Shown: positions 1 through 9,966 of the stretch, in pieces
Numbering within the stretch: position 1 is the stretch's first letter
Layout of the letters: every line of letters begins with the position of its first letter
Assembly (NCBI GenBank): GCA_029259015.1
Contig: JAPDJQ010000059.1
Coordinates: 1-46,378, forward strand
Length of the DNA: 46,378 nucleotides
Direction of reading: 5' to 3'
DNA from: Thermoplasmatota archaeon
GTDB lineage: Archaea > Thermoplasmatota > E2 > UBA202 > JdFR-43
Notes under the pieces: model-generated
Database searches by the model: none
The model's input: the letters and a program-made list of their open reading frames with translations, nothing else
Told to the model about the DNA's origin: nothing
Made by a program: the position numbers and the translations under genes

Positions 1-585
1 GATTATTTAAAATATGCCCCAACATGGGACATGAAATGGAAACTTGTTAATAGAGAGTTAAAAAATGGTTATGTGATGCTTAGCAAAAATGAGGTGGCAA
101 GATTAATTCAGGAAGCAATAAGAAAGAAGATTTACAATGAGCTTTCATACATTTTTGCCCCCCCAGAAGTCAAAAAAGTGTTTAGAAATGAAATTATTGC
201 CATAAAAAGCAGAATTGCTTTTAAAGACAAAAGAGCAAAAATGAAAGAAGTAAATGCAGATTATTTTCCGCCCTGCATTAAAAGTCTTATTTCTGCTGCC
301 AAATCAGGCATAAATGTGCCTCATGTTGGAAGATTTACAATGGTTACTTTTTTGAATGCAATAGGAATGAGTATAGACGAAATTCTCAAAATATTTTCTT
401 CCTCTCCAGATTTCAATGAAGAGAAGACGCGCTATCAAATAGAGCATATTACTGGGAGGATATCAAGCACTGTCTATGCTCCTCCAAAATGCGATACAAT
501 AAGAACATGGGGTCTGTGTTATCCAGATGAGTATTGCAGGGGAATAAAACATCCTCTCTTTTACTACAGGAGGAGGAGAAAATGA
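1..585 (+). CDS. priL: DNA primase large subunit PriL, C-terminal part (runs off left edge)
   Basis: Frame open to base 1; PriL Fe-S domain pattern (FPPCIK, HVGRF, YQIEHI, YAPPKCDTIRTWGLCYPDEYC). Confidence 0.9.
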   Translation, partial: DYLKYAPTWDMKWKLVNRELKNGYVMLSKNEVARLIQEAIRKKIYNELSYIFAPPEVKKVFRNEIIAIKSRIAFKDKRAKMKEVNADYFPPCIKSLISAAKSGINVPHVGRFTMVTFLNAIGMSIDEILKIFSSSPDFNEEKTRYQIEHITGRISSTVYAPPKCDTIRTWGLCYPDEYCRGIKHPLFYYRRRRK

Positions 586-1718
586 ATTTTTTGAAAAGAA
601 AATTTTATTCATATTATTTACAACCTCACATTGAATTCCCAGATAGAATTGAAAGAAGAGAATATGCATTTATTTTATTTAATGAGGATAGCATGCATCG
701 CCACATTTCCTTTTCTTCAAAAGAAGCTATTCTGACATATTTAAAGGCAAATGTTCCAGCCCATGCCTACTATTCCTCCGCCTATTATCGCACCCCCTCT
801 GCCAGTACAATGAAAGAAAAGCAATGGATGGGAGCAGATTTAATTTTTGATCTGGATGCCGATCATCTGCCAAATATCGAGAATTTAACATATGAAGAAA
901 CTCTGCAAGAAGTAAAGAAAGAATTGCTGAAGCTTCTGTCATTTTTAACAGAAGATTTTGGATTTGGAAAACATGACATAAGAATTTATTTTAGCGGGGG
1001 AAGAGGCTATCATTGCCATATAAGTAATAAAAGTGTCCTGGAATTAGGAAGCCAGGAAAGGAGAGAAATCGTTGATTACATTACTGCTAGAGGGCTAGAG
1101 ATAAAAGAAATTGTTGGAGAAAGAAGCATTTATAAAGATAGATTTGTGGACAAAAGGATAGAAATTTATCCAGACCATGGAGGATGGAAGGGAAGGATAG
1201 CCAGAGGAATAATAAACTTTTTTAAGCAAATAAAAAGCATGGAAAGAGAGGATGCAATAAAAGAATTAATGAAAATAGAAGGAATTGGAAAAAAGATAGC
1301 GGAAGCGCTGTATGATGCTCTTACTGATGAAAGAATGAAAAGAATAGAGAAAGGAATGATTGATCAAGCTTCGGAATTTAGAAGAATTGTGAAGCCATTA
1401 ATAAAAAGACTTGCTGTCTCTTTACACAGCGAGGCAGACGAGCCAGTTACAGCAGATATAAAAAGACTAATAAGATTGCCTGGGAGTCTTCATGGAAAAA
1501 CGGGACTTAAAGTTACAAGAGTAGATATAGATGCAATAGAAGACTTTGATCCTTTAACACATGCAGTTGTATTTGGAGATGATATGATTAAAGTTAATGT
1601 GGAAAAGCCAATTAAAATAAAAATGAAGGAAAATGTTTTTGAACTGGAAAAGGGAGCTGCTACTGTACCAGAATATCTTGCAGTTTTTTTGGTTGCTAGG
1701 AAAATGGCTGTCGCTTAA
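582..1718 (+). CDS. priS: DNA primase small subunit PriS
   Basis: ATGA overlap with priL stop; motifs DLDADH, YFSGGRGYHCH, RLPGSLHGKTGLKV; ORF-track start at 534 is upstream of the likely ATG at 582 with GGAGGAG RBS. Confidence 0.93.
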   Translation: MNFLKRKFYSYYLQPHIEFPDRIERREYAFILFNEDSMHRHISFSSKEAILTYLKANVPAHAYYSSAYYRTPSASTMKEKQWMGADLIFDLDADHLPNIENLTYEETLQEVKKELLKLLSFLTEDFGFGKHDIRIYFSGGRGYHCHISNKSVLELGSQERREIVDYITARGLEIKEIVGERSIYKDRFVDKRIEIYPDHGGWKGRIARGIINFFKQIKSMEREDAIKELMKIEGIGKKIAEALYDALTDERMKRIEKGMIDQASEFRRIVKPLIKRLAVSLHSEADEPVTADIKRLIRLPGSLHGKTGLKVTRVDIDAIEDFDPLTHAVVFGDDMIKVNVEKPIKIKMKENVFELEKGAATVPEYLAVFLVARKMAVA

Positions 1719-4700
1719 ATTTCCTTAAATTTCTTTTTCATGTATACTGCTCCAACTACAACAGCTGCCACCAAAAATGCTATGACATATAAGCCAAAGC
1801 CCTTTTCTTTTATTTCATGTGGATATTCTGTTGCTCCAAATAATGCATGTCCATCTATGACTTCATAGCTTTCTATTGCATCTGGCTTTTCCCATGAATA
1901 TAATGGACTCCATACCTTCAGATCTGGGTCGCCGAAATAACAGACATTCTCCTTTATATCCCACCACCACTGCTTGGTTAGATATCCTATGCCTGTATGC
2001 ATTATTCCATTAGTGAATGCCTCTCCAACAGTTTTGCCTAATGCTATATCTCTGGCAAACATTTCCATGGCAAAGGCAGAATACCAGGATGTTTCCCATG
2101 GATCTATAACCTGAAATACAGAGCCATGCCTTACCAGTGTCAAATGCAAATATGTATTGGAAATTAGACATGAACCAGCATTAAAACCACATGAATGAAT
2201 GTTGCCCAAAGCTTTATCCATGTCATAGCCAGTATAATCCTTTGTTCTAAGCCTTCCAAACAGCACTGTTATAATATTTCCATCATATCCTGCTTTTTGT
2301 CCAATCCATGTATTCTTTATTATTGGTATGTCGCTCAGCCTTGCAGGAACAATATCCACACCAAGCAATTTACTCTGCGACAATACATCTGGTTCTTCAG
2401 TACTTCCATCCAGATAGCCAGGCAAGTAAATCTCATAGCCACGCCATGGATTTGGCTCGATGGTGGGCAAACTGATATTTATTCCAAAGAATCCCGGCAC
2501 TCCATATGGATCCCAGAATGACAAGCTACCAGAACCACCATGCCATCCATGCGTACATTCAAGCCACATTATGACACCGCGATTCAAATTCTCCATGGTA
2601 GCAGAAAAGTTAGTTGTAAAGGCAATGTCATAGCCTGCTTTTTCAAGATAAAATGGAACTATCTCGCTTTCTGTCAAATCTGGCCAGTATGCACCATATT
2701 TTCCATATTTGGCTAAAACATTATTATCTATTGGATTATTAGATGGCTCATAATATGGAGTCACACCACTTGCACATGTATAATTGAAGCCCCAATATTT
2801 GCTGGCTCTTTCATTAAAGCGATGACAATATGTAATCCATGAATTCAGCACTGGATAATAGAATTGTTCTTCTTGGCTCGGCTTGAGTATTTTTAAAGCG
2901 CCACTTGGCATCCTAACGCTTTTACTTCCATTGATGAGCATTATTCCCTGCTTGCTTAAAGCAGGATTTGCAAATATTACAGCAGGATAGAAAACGCTCC
3001 TGCATATCCAGTAGGATGTATCAACTGGCGAGCCCATTATTCTGCCAGAATAGGCAACGCCTACAAGCATTCTGTCCCATGGCGTACCAATATCAAATTG
3101 TCCTGCAACTGTTATAATGCTTTCTATTTCTCCTGGCTCATCTAGACCAACGCTGCCTAGAAAATCATATACTTCCTTGCCACTCAGATACATTGCTGCG
3201 ATATTTGGCTCCTCATCTCTTATAGCATGCTTCTTCCACCATTCATTATGCCATACCACCGCCTTTGATAACTGGCTATGCATATCAACAGCTATTAATG
3301 GCGCTCCATGATGAGCAGCAAGATAGGCAGCAGGCGCAACATATAATGCGCCATTTTTCTCCCCCTCTGGCTTTAATTTTTCTACAAGCCAGTAGCTCCA
3401 GGGATCGATGGTTGTGAAAACAATATCATTTTCCTGAGTTGTGTTCCTTATTTCCTTATAGAGAGGTATGAGGTCATTGAATTCTTTTTTAATGTCCACC
3501 ATTGTCCCAATTTCTTCTTTAACACTTGATTTTCCTCCTATATCTATGAAATATATGTTTCTTACTCCTAGTTTTTTCATTGTTTCTATAACAGAATCTG
3601 GCACTTCATCTGGCTTTACATATAGCAAAGGAGCATTGATTAAAGAAGCGTAAACAGCTCCTTCAGCAGCATTCATTATATAATTTGCCTGTTTCTCTGG
3701 CAGCTTGCATTCCCAAGAATATTTGAGAGTGTAGCTAATTGAGGAATTTGCCTCTGTTAACTGAATAATAACTGCCTTATATTTTCCCTCGCCTAACTGA
3801 TCTAGATGTAACTTCTGCTTTGATGTGTTTGTTTCTGTTGCTACTCCTACAGCAACATTATTTTCATCTACAATTATAAGGCCGAGTTTTCCATCTCCCT
3901 TCCAAGATAATTCAAAATCAACATTTCTTGCCATGAAAGGCGGCACATCTGGAAGCTCAATTTCCTCTCCTGGATATAGTTGCAAATCAATATAATATGT
4001 AACCTTTCCAGTAAGCATATCTTTTGCTCTCTGCCCTATTGTGCCATGCCTCTCCCCAAATATACCCTTTGTTGGAATGTCCACAATGGCTGCTTTCCAT
4101 TTTCCTGGATTATACACATATGTTTCAAGCTCTTCATATGGCCCAACTAAAATATTCCAGTTTTCTGAGGAAGCTACTTGCATTAACTCGTCTTCATAAT
4201 AACAATAAAGCTGCAAATCAGGATCTGCAGCAGGGATTGTTAAGCCTCCTTGTAACAAACCGAGGGTTGCTAAAAACATAATATTTGGCAGCCAGCTTAC
4301 AGATGGCCAGTATAAATCAGCTTTTATATATTTATATTCAGGGGGAACGTAAAAATCGCTGTATTGCGGAGCTATTGAATCCTGTTTTACTCCTGTCAGA
4401 GTTATTTCTTTTATTTCCTTTGGAGAAATTGTCCCGCTTACTTGATTTTCTGTCCTATTATAACTGCCATATAAAACATCCCCAACAACTGCAACAACAG
4501 CTTCTTTACTATAACTCCAGTCATGCAGGGCAATTTTACTTGCTATTTCATAAATATCATTGCTCTTTATTACCGTATAATTGTCTGCTTTCCAAGGTTT
4601 CTCATCCACATTTATATATTCTATCTCCTTAAACTTTCCAGAATAAATCTTCCAATCCTCCATAAAGTAGTCCAATCCTTGGCGGGCATTCAAGGAAAGC

Positions 4701-4984
4701 TCTTCTTCTTTCCCTTTCCTATAATCATCATAGAAAAGGAGAGGATATGAATATATTCTTCCAGTACTTTTATCATAAAATACGCTTGCTGGTATCGCCG
4801 CCATATAAGCAAAATCATCCACCAAGCCATTCTCATCAAATTTTACAAATGTTGCCTTTTTCACAGGCACTACTTTTGCCCAGGAAACCCCTTCGAATCC
4901 AGATGGCAATTCTTCTATATCTTCTGCTATGGTTGGTAAGATAAACATTGAAACTATGATCAAAGGAATAACCTTGCGCAGCAT
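1715..4984 (-). CDS. Secreted, C-terminally membrane-anchored peptidase C25 (gingipain)-like protein with a cell-wall-binding-repeat-2-like segment
   Basis: N-terminal signal peptide, segment ASLINAPLLYVKPDEVPDSVIETMKKLGVRNIYFIDIGG, THGWHGGSG and AGSCLISNTYLHL motifs, C25-like GDPDLKVWSP ending, C-terminal TM plus KKKFK. Confidence 0.65.
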   Translation of the reverse strand: MLRKVIPLIIVSMFILPTIAEDIEELPSGFEGVSWAKVVPVKKATFVKFDENGLVDDFAYMAAIPASVFYDKSTGRIYSYPLLFYDDYRKGKEEELSLNARQGLDYFMEDWKIYSGKFKEIEYINVDEKPWKADNYTVIKSNDIYEIASKIALHDWSYSKEAVVAVVGDVLYGSYNRTENQVSGTISPKEIKEITLTGVKQDSIAPQYSDFYVPPEYKYIKADLYWPSVSWLPNIMFLATLGLLQGGLTIPAADPDLQLYCYYEDELMQVASSENWNILVGPYEELETYVYNPGKWKAAIVDIPTKGIFGERHGTIGQRAKDMLTGKVTYYIDLQLYPGEEIELPDVPPFMARNVDFELSWKGDGKLGLIIVDENNVAVGVATETNTSKQKLHLDQLGEGKYKAVIIQLTEANSSISYTLKYSWECKLPEKQANYIMNAAEGAVYASLINAPLLYVKPDEVPDSVIETMKKLGVRNIYFIDIGGKSSVKEEIGTMVDIKKEFNDLIPLYKEIRNTTQENDIVFTTIDPWSYWLVEKLKPEGEKNGALYVAPAAYLAAHHGAPLIAVDMHSQLSKAVVWHNEWWKKHAIRDEEPNIAAMYLSGKEVYDFLGSVGLDEPGEIESIITVAGQFDIGTPWDRMLVGVAYSGRIMGSPVDTSYWICRSVFYPAVIFANPALSKQGIMLINGSKSVRMPSGALKILKPSQEEQFYYPVLNSWITYCHRFNERASKYWGFNYTCASGVTPYYEPSNNPIDNNVLAKYGKYGAYWPDLTESEIVPFYLEKAGYDIAFTTNFSATMENLNRGVIMWLECTHGWHGGSGSLSFWDPYGVPGFFGINISLPTIEPNPWRGYEIYLPGYLDGSTEEPDVLSQSKLLGVDIVPARLSDIPIIKNTWIGQKAGYDGNIITVLFGRLRTKDYTGYDMDKALGNIHSCGFNAGSCLISNTYLHLTLVRHGSVFQVIDPWETSWYSAFAMEMFARDIALGKTVGEAFTNGIMHTGIGYLTKQWWWDIKENVCYFGDPDLKVWSPLYSWEKPDAIESYEVIDGHALFGATEYPHEIKEKGFGLYVIAFLVAAVVVGAVYMKKKFKEI

Positions 4985-5032
4985 GGTAAATAAATGAGAT
5001 ATTAATATTTAAGTATTTCATGTATTATCTTT

Positions 5033-5572
5033 ATGCTAAGCTATTCAAAACTCCGTAATATTGAACAAAGAGAGAAGGCATCTCCCTTTTTAACAGACAT
5101 AGGTCCAGATTTTTATAAGCAGGCAATTCAGCATATAAAAGAACTTGAGGAAAGAGTAGAGGAGGAAAAAATAAAAAATCCTGCATCTAAAAAACTTGTT
5201 TTGCTTGCAGATGAGTTAAGAAATACCAAAAGAGTTTGGGAAAATATATTTGAAAGAAGAGAGAAAAAGATTGTACTGGCTGCTCTATCAGCAGTAAGAG
5301 GCGGCAAGGCAATACCTGAAAATTTAACAAGAGAGGAAAAGGTATTTTATGATGCGCTAGTAAGTCTATTGAAAGAGCACAGGAAAAGAATTTTTGAAAA
5401 TCAAGAAAAAGAATTTGTGATAGTTAGAATTACAGAAGACATTCCTCAATTTGTGGGAAGCGATATGAAAAAATATAGCTTAAAAAAAGAAGATGTTATT
5501 TCTCTGCCTCCAGATGTGGCAAAAGTTCTTTTAGCAAGAGGGGCGGCGGAGGAAATTAAGGCGGATTTTTGA
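5033..5572 (+). CDS. GINS complex subunit (Gins51/Gins15-like)
   Basis: 179 aa with GINS helical A-domain and C-terminal small B-domain (EFVIVRITEDIPQFVGSDMKKYSLKKEDVISLPPDVAKVLLARGAAEEI). Confidence 0.8.
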   Translation: MLSYSKLRNIEQREKASPFLTDIGPDFYKQAIQHIKELEERVEEEKIKNPASKKLVLLADELRNTKRVWENIFERREKKIVLAALSAVRGGKAIPENLTREEKVFYDALVSLLKEHRKRIFENQEKEFVIVRITEDIPQFVGSDMKKYSLKKEDVISLPPDVAKVLLARGAAEEIKADF

Positions 5573-6284
5573 TTTCTTCCAGAAGCTTTGACATTATCTC
5601 TCCTGCTTTGCCTCTCAGCTTATAATCTGCAATATGACTTATCATTGTGTCTTCTCTATTTATTTCAATAATAGTTGCTCCTTTTCTTTTTGCTATTAAA
5701 GGAAGCTCAGCAGCTGGATAAACAACACAGGATGTTCCTATTACAAGCATTAAATCACATCTATTTGCCATATCAAATGCTTTTACTAATGCATCTCTTG
5801 GAATTGCTTCACCAAAGAAAATTATATCTGGTTTGATTATTCCCTCTCATTTGCACTTTGGAGGTAATTCTTCCAGATTTATTTCATCTATGCCATATTT
5901 TGCTCCACATTTCATACATGTAAGCCTGTTAAAATTTCCATGAAATTCGATTACATTTTTACTTCCCGCTTTTTGATGCAAGTTATCTATATTCTGGGTT
6001 ATCACCGCCTTTAATATGCCTTCCTTTTCCAGTTCAGCCAGAGCATAATGGGCAGGATTTGGCTCCACATCTTTAAAAGTCAATAGCATCTCTGCCAGCA
6101 TTTTCCATACTTTGGCTGGATTTGCCATAAAATTTTCTATGTAGCCATATTCATTTATGTCGTATCTGCTCCATAATCCATTTTTGCTTCTAAAATCTGG
6201 AATGCCCGATTCTGTTGAAATTCCTGCTCCTGTCAAAGCTATTGCAAATTTTGCCTCCTTTATTTTTTCTGCGACCTCCTTCAT
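5556..6284 (-). pseudogene. Sir2-family NAD-dependent deacylase interrupted by one in-frame TGA (complement 5847-5849)
   Basis: Frame continues without indel through TGA: ...[64 protein letters not shown]...; may be a recoded gene rather than a pseudogene. Confidence 0.8.
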
Positions 6285-7531
6285 GTTCCTTCCTTCCAGC
6301 TTTTCATATACTTTATCTGCTCCCTCGTAAGCTTATCTATTTTTATGCCCATTGTCTTCAATTTTCTTTTTGCTACTTCTCTGTCTATTTCCTCCGGCAC
6401 TCCATAAACTTTGTTCTTCAATTTGCCTTTATTTTTAACAAGCCATTTTACAGCCAAAGCCTGATTAGCAAATGACATATCCATTACATCTGGAGGATGT
6501 CCTTCAGCAGCAGCCAGATTCACAAGCCTTCCTTCTGCCAGCAGATAAATTTTTCTCCCATCTTGCAGTGTGTATTGAGTTACATTTTCTCTTATTTCTT
6601 CCTTGCTAACTGCATTTTCTTCAAGCCACTTAACATTTATTTCATTATCAAAATGGCCTGAGTTGGCAAGTACAGCACCATCTTTCATTCTTTTGATTGC
6701 ATCTCCATCAATAACATGCTTATTACCTGTTACAGTAACAAAAATATCTCCTATTTTAGCTGCCTCCTTCATGGGCATCACTTGAAAACCATCCATGGCA
6801 GCTTCTAAAGCTTTAATTTCATCTATTTCGCACACTATAACCTTTGCTCCCATCCCTCTTGCTCTATTAGCCAAGCCTTTTCCACACCATCCGTAGCCAG
6901 CAACAACAAAATTTTTGCCAGCAAGTAATAAAGAAGTTGCCCTCAATATTCCGTCTATTGTTGACTGACCTGTTCCATATCTATTGTCAAAGAAATGCTT
7001 TGTCATTGCATCATTTACTGCTATGATAGGATAGTGTAATATGCCTTCTTTTTCCATCACGCGCTGCCTGTTAACGCCTGTTGTTGTTTCCTCTGTGCCG
7101 CCTATAACATATTTAAGCAAATCTTTTTGCTCTGTATGCAATGTGGTAATCAAATCTCCTCCATCATCCATTGTAACATGGGGCTTTATTTTCAGAACTT
7201 GCTCAATGCACCAGTAATATTCCTTATTATTTCCACGCCATGCATATACAGCTATACCATTTTTTGCGAGGTATGCAGCTACACTATCATTTGTTGAAAG
7301 AGGGTTAGAGCCAGCTAAAGCGACTTTAGCTCCTCCTGCCTTTAAAGTTTTTATCAGCACAGCCGTCTCTTTTGTCACATGGAGGCATGCAGCTATTCTT
7401 ACTCCTTTCAATGGCTTCTCCTTCTCAAAATCTTTTCTTATATCCATTAAAACCGGCATATGCTGCTCAGCCCATCTTACAAGTTTTTCTCCTTCATCTG
7501 CCAACTTTATGTCCTTCACTTTATATTCCAT
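6281..7531 (-). CDS. ahcY: S-adenosylhomocysteine hydrolase
   Basis: [29 protein letters not shown]-like, [24 protein letters not shown]-binding motif. Confidence 0.95.
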   Translation of the reverse strand: MEYKVKDIKLADEGEKLVRWAEQHMPVLMDIRKDFEKEKPLKGVRIAACLHVTKETAVLIKTLKAGGAKVALAGSNPLSTNDSVAAYLAKNGIAVYAWRGNNKEYYWCIEQVLKIKPHVTMDDGGDLITTLHTEQKDLLKYVIGGTEETTTGVNRQRVMEKEGILHYPIIAVNDAMTKHFFDNRYGTGQSTIDGILRATSLLLAGKNFVVAGYGWCGKGLANRARGMGAKVIVCEIDEIKALEAAMDGFQVMPMKEAAKIGDIFVTVTGNKHVIDGDAIKRMKDGAVLANSGHFDNEINVKWLEENAVSKEEIRENVTQYTLQDGRKIYLLAEGRLVNLAAAEGHPPDVMDMSFANQALAVKWLVKNKGKLKNKVYGVPEEIDREVAKRKLKTMGIKIDKLTREQIKYMKSWKEGT

Positions 7532-7685
7532 GGATGGAAAACAGAACCAAGTTTAAATTATTTTGTTGCAATTTCAACAAATTTCAGATACAAAAATACT
7601 GTATTTTTCCATATTCCAGTCATCATTTATCAAAACTTTTTAATAAACCTTTTTGTTTTACTTTAAAAGTTTGAGGGTGGTATTC

Positions 7686-8795
7686 ATGAAGAAAATTGTT
7701 GAAGAAGCTATTGCGAGAGCGGGAAATAATGAAACTGTAACATTATCTGAGGAGGATCTAAGAGAAATGGAAGAAAGAAATAAGGAGCTGGAAGAAGTTC
7801 TGGCAGGGTTAACAACAAACATAAAAGTGGTTGGCTGTGGAGGAGCTGGAACAAACACCATAGAAAGATGTTTTGAAGCAAAAATATATGGAGCAGAACT
7901 AATCGCCATAAACACCGATGCTCAACATCTTTTGCATGCAAAAGTTCCTCATAAAATTCTCATAGGCAAACACGTCACAAAAGGCTTGGGAGCTGGCTCA
8001 TTGCCAGAAAAAGGAAGAGAAGCAGCTATCGAAAGCGAGAATGAAATTAAGAAAGTGCTCGAAGGAGCTGATATTGTTTTTATCACCTGCGGACTTGGCG
8101 GCGGAACAGGCACAGGCTCAGCCCCAATAGTGGCAAGGATTTCAAAGGAAATAGGTGCCCTGACTCTTGCAATAGTAACGCTTCCTTTTAGTGTAGAAGG
8201 ACGTGTGAGAAAGGAAAATGCTGAAATGGGTCTCGCACGTCTTAAAGATATAGCCGACACTGTCATAGTCATCCCAAATGATAAATTGCTGGAAATAGCT
8301 CCTCGTTTGCCCTTGAACAAGGCATTTAAGGTGGCAGATGAGATTTTAATGAGGAGTATTAAGGGAATAACTGAAATGATTACAAAGCCTGGCTTAATTA
8401 ATCTTGATTTTGCTGACTTAAAGACAATAATGAAGCAGGGAGGAGTTGCGATGATTGGACTTGGAGAATCTGATAGCGAGAATAGAGCTGTAGATGCAGT
8501 AAATGAGGCTTTGTCATCTCCATTGCTAGATGTGGATATAAGTGAAGCTTCTGGCGCTCTAGTAAATGTGATTGGCGGAGAGGACATGACAATAAAAGAG
8601 GCAGAAGGAGTTGTGGAAGAAATTTACTCCCGCATTAATCCAGATGCAACAATAATCTGGGGAGCAGGGATTGATCCGAGCTTAAAGAGCACAATAAAAG
8701 TAATGATTGTGCTTACTGGCGTCAAATCAAAGCAGATTTTAGGACCTTCTACTGAAATAGAAGAGAAAGAATATGGAATAGATATGATAAGATAA
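7686..8795 (+). CDS. ftsZ: Cell division protein FtsZ
   Basis: Tubulin signature [28 protein letters not shown] at 7686 preceded by GAGGGTGG. Confidence 0.96.
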   Translation: MKKIVEEAIARAGNNETVTLSEEDLREMEERNKELEEVLAGLTTNIKVVGCGGAGTNTIERCFEAKIYGAELIAINTDAQHLLHAKVPHKILIGKHVTKGLGAGSLPEKGREAAIESENEIKKVLEGADIVFITCGLGGGTGTGSAPIVARISKEIGALTLAIVTLPFSVEGRVRKENAEMGLARLKDIADTVIVIPNDKLLEIAPRLPLNKAFKVADEILMRSIKGITEMITKPGLINLDFADLKTIMKQGGVAMIGLGESDSENRAVDAVNEALSSPLLDVDISEASGALVNVIGGEDMTIKEAEGVVEEIYSRINPDATIIWGAGIDPSLKSTIKVMIVLTGVKSKQILGPSTEIEEKEYGIDMIR

Positions 8796-8797
8796 AC

Positions 8798-9037
8798 ATG
8801 AAGCTGATAGATAAAGCGTGGGAAGTACAGCGTAAAATAGAGCAGCGTTTCCAGCGAATAGGCAAAGGAAAGTATGGGCGAGTATTCAAAATGGCTCGCA
8901 ATCCTGATCCAGATGAATACACAAAAACTGCTCAGATGACTGCCATTGGAATTTTAATCATTGGAATCATTGGCTTCACAATTTTCATTCTGGCAACTGA
9001 AGTTGCGCCATGGATTGCTGAGAAAATAGGGATTTAA
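8798..9037 (+). CDS. secE: Protein translocase subunit SecE (Sec61 gamma)
   Basis: 79 aa, cationic N-terminal region plus one TM, located between ftsZ and spt5. Confidence 0.85.
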   Translation: MKLIDKAWEVQRKIEQRFQRIGKGKYGRVFKMARNPDPDEYTKTAQMTAIGILIIGIIGFTIFILATEVAPWIAEKIGI

Positions 9038-9038
9038 T

Positions 9039-9485
9039 ATGACAAAGATTTTCGTAATTAAAACACAGGTTGGTCAGGAAGAAAACGTTGCAAATTTATT
9101 TGAGAAAGCGAGTAAAAGAACTGGAAAGATTTATGCCATACTTGCTCCAAAAGAGTTAAGAGGTTACATTTTTGTTGAAGGCGAGGATATAGAAACTATA
9201 AAGAGAATAATAAGACACATGAGATATGCAAGAGATGTGCTTGATCAGGACATAAAAATAGAGGAGATAGAGCATTTTCTGTTCCCGCCTTCTGCAGTTG
9301 CGAATATAGAAGAAGGAATGATTGTCGAATTAATAAGTGGGCCATTTAAAGGTGAAAAGGCTAAAGTTACTCGCATTGATGATGCAAAAGAAGAGATTAC
9401 AGTCGAGCTATTAGATGCAATGGTTCCAATTCCCATCACAGTTAGAGGAGAACAGGTTAGAATACTGAAGAAAGAGGAGGATTAA
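9039..9485 (+). CDS. spt5: Transcription elongation factor Spt5 (NusG-like)
   Basis: NGN domain plus KOW (GMIVELISGPFKGEKAKVTRID). Confidence 0.93.
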   Translation: MTKIFVIKTQVGQEENVANLFEKASKRTGKIYAILAPKELRGYIFVEGEDIETIKRIIRHMRYARDVLDQDIKIEEIEHFLFPPSAVANIEEGMIVELISGPFKGEKAKVTRIDDAKEEITVELLDAMVPIPITVRGEQVRILKKEED

Positions 9486-9486
9486 A

Positions 9487-9966
9487 ATGGCAGAAGAAGT
9501 GGAAGTTTTAGTTGAAGGCGGAAAGGCTACAGCAGGTCCACCAATAGGCCCAGCTTTAGGCCCTCTAGGCTTAAATGTGGTAGAAGTAGTGAAGAAAATA
9601 AACGAACTTACAAAAGATTTCCAGGGAATGAAAGTACCAGTTAAAATAATCGTTGACCCAGCAACAAAAAATTATGAGCTTAAGGTGGGCACACCACCAG
9701 CATCTGCGTTGATCATGAAAAGAGCGAATATTGAAAAAGGGTCATCAGATACAACTGCACCAGTAGGCAACATAACAATGAAAGATGTCATAGATATTGC
9801 AAAGATGAAAAAGAATGATTTAATGGGCAAAGATTTGAAGGCGAAAGCAAAAGAAATCGTAGGAACATGCGTTTCCATGGGAGTAACTATAGAAGGCATG
9901 AACGCAAAAGAAGTAATTAAAAAAATAGAAGAAGGAGAGTTCGACGAACTCTTTAAAGAGGATTGA
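9487..9966 (+). CDS. rpl11: Ribosomal protein L11
   Basis: ATAGPPIGPALGPLGLNVVEVVKKIN. Confidence 0.97.
   Translation: MAEEVEVLVEGGKATAGPPIGPALGPLGLNVVEVVKKINELTKDFQGMKVPVKIIVDPATKNYELKVGTPPASALIMKRANIEKGSSDTTAPVGNITMKDVIDIAKMKKNDLMGKDLKAKAKEIVGTCVSMGVTIEGMNAKEVIKKIEEGEFDELFKED

Noticed and set aside
5556-6284. UGA globally reassigned as sense codon
   Set aside because: UGA ends several well-bounded genes in the window (priL, GINS, the dockerin gene, kptA-adjacent TIP49), so only site-specific recoding or mutation remains possible.
7949-8587. 212-aa minus-strand ORF opposite ftsZ
   Set aside because: Antisense shadow of a strongly conserved gene; low-complexity Ser/Ile/Leu composition and no family resemblance.
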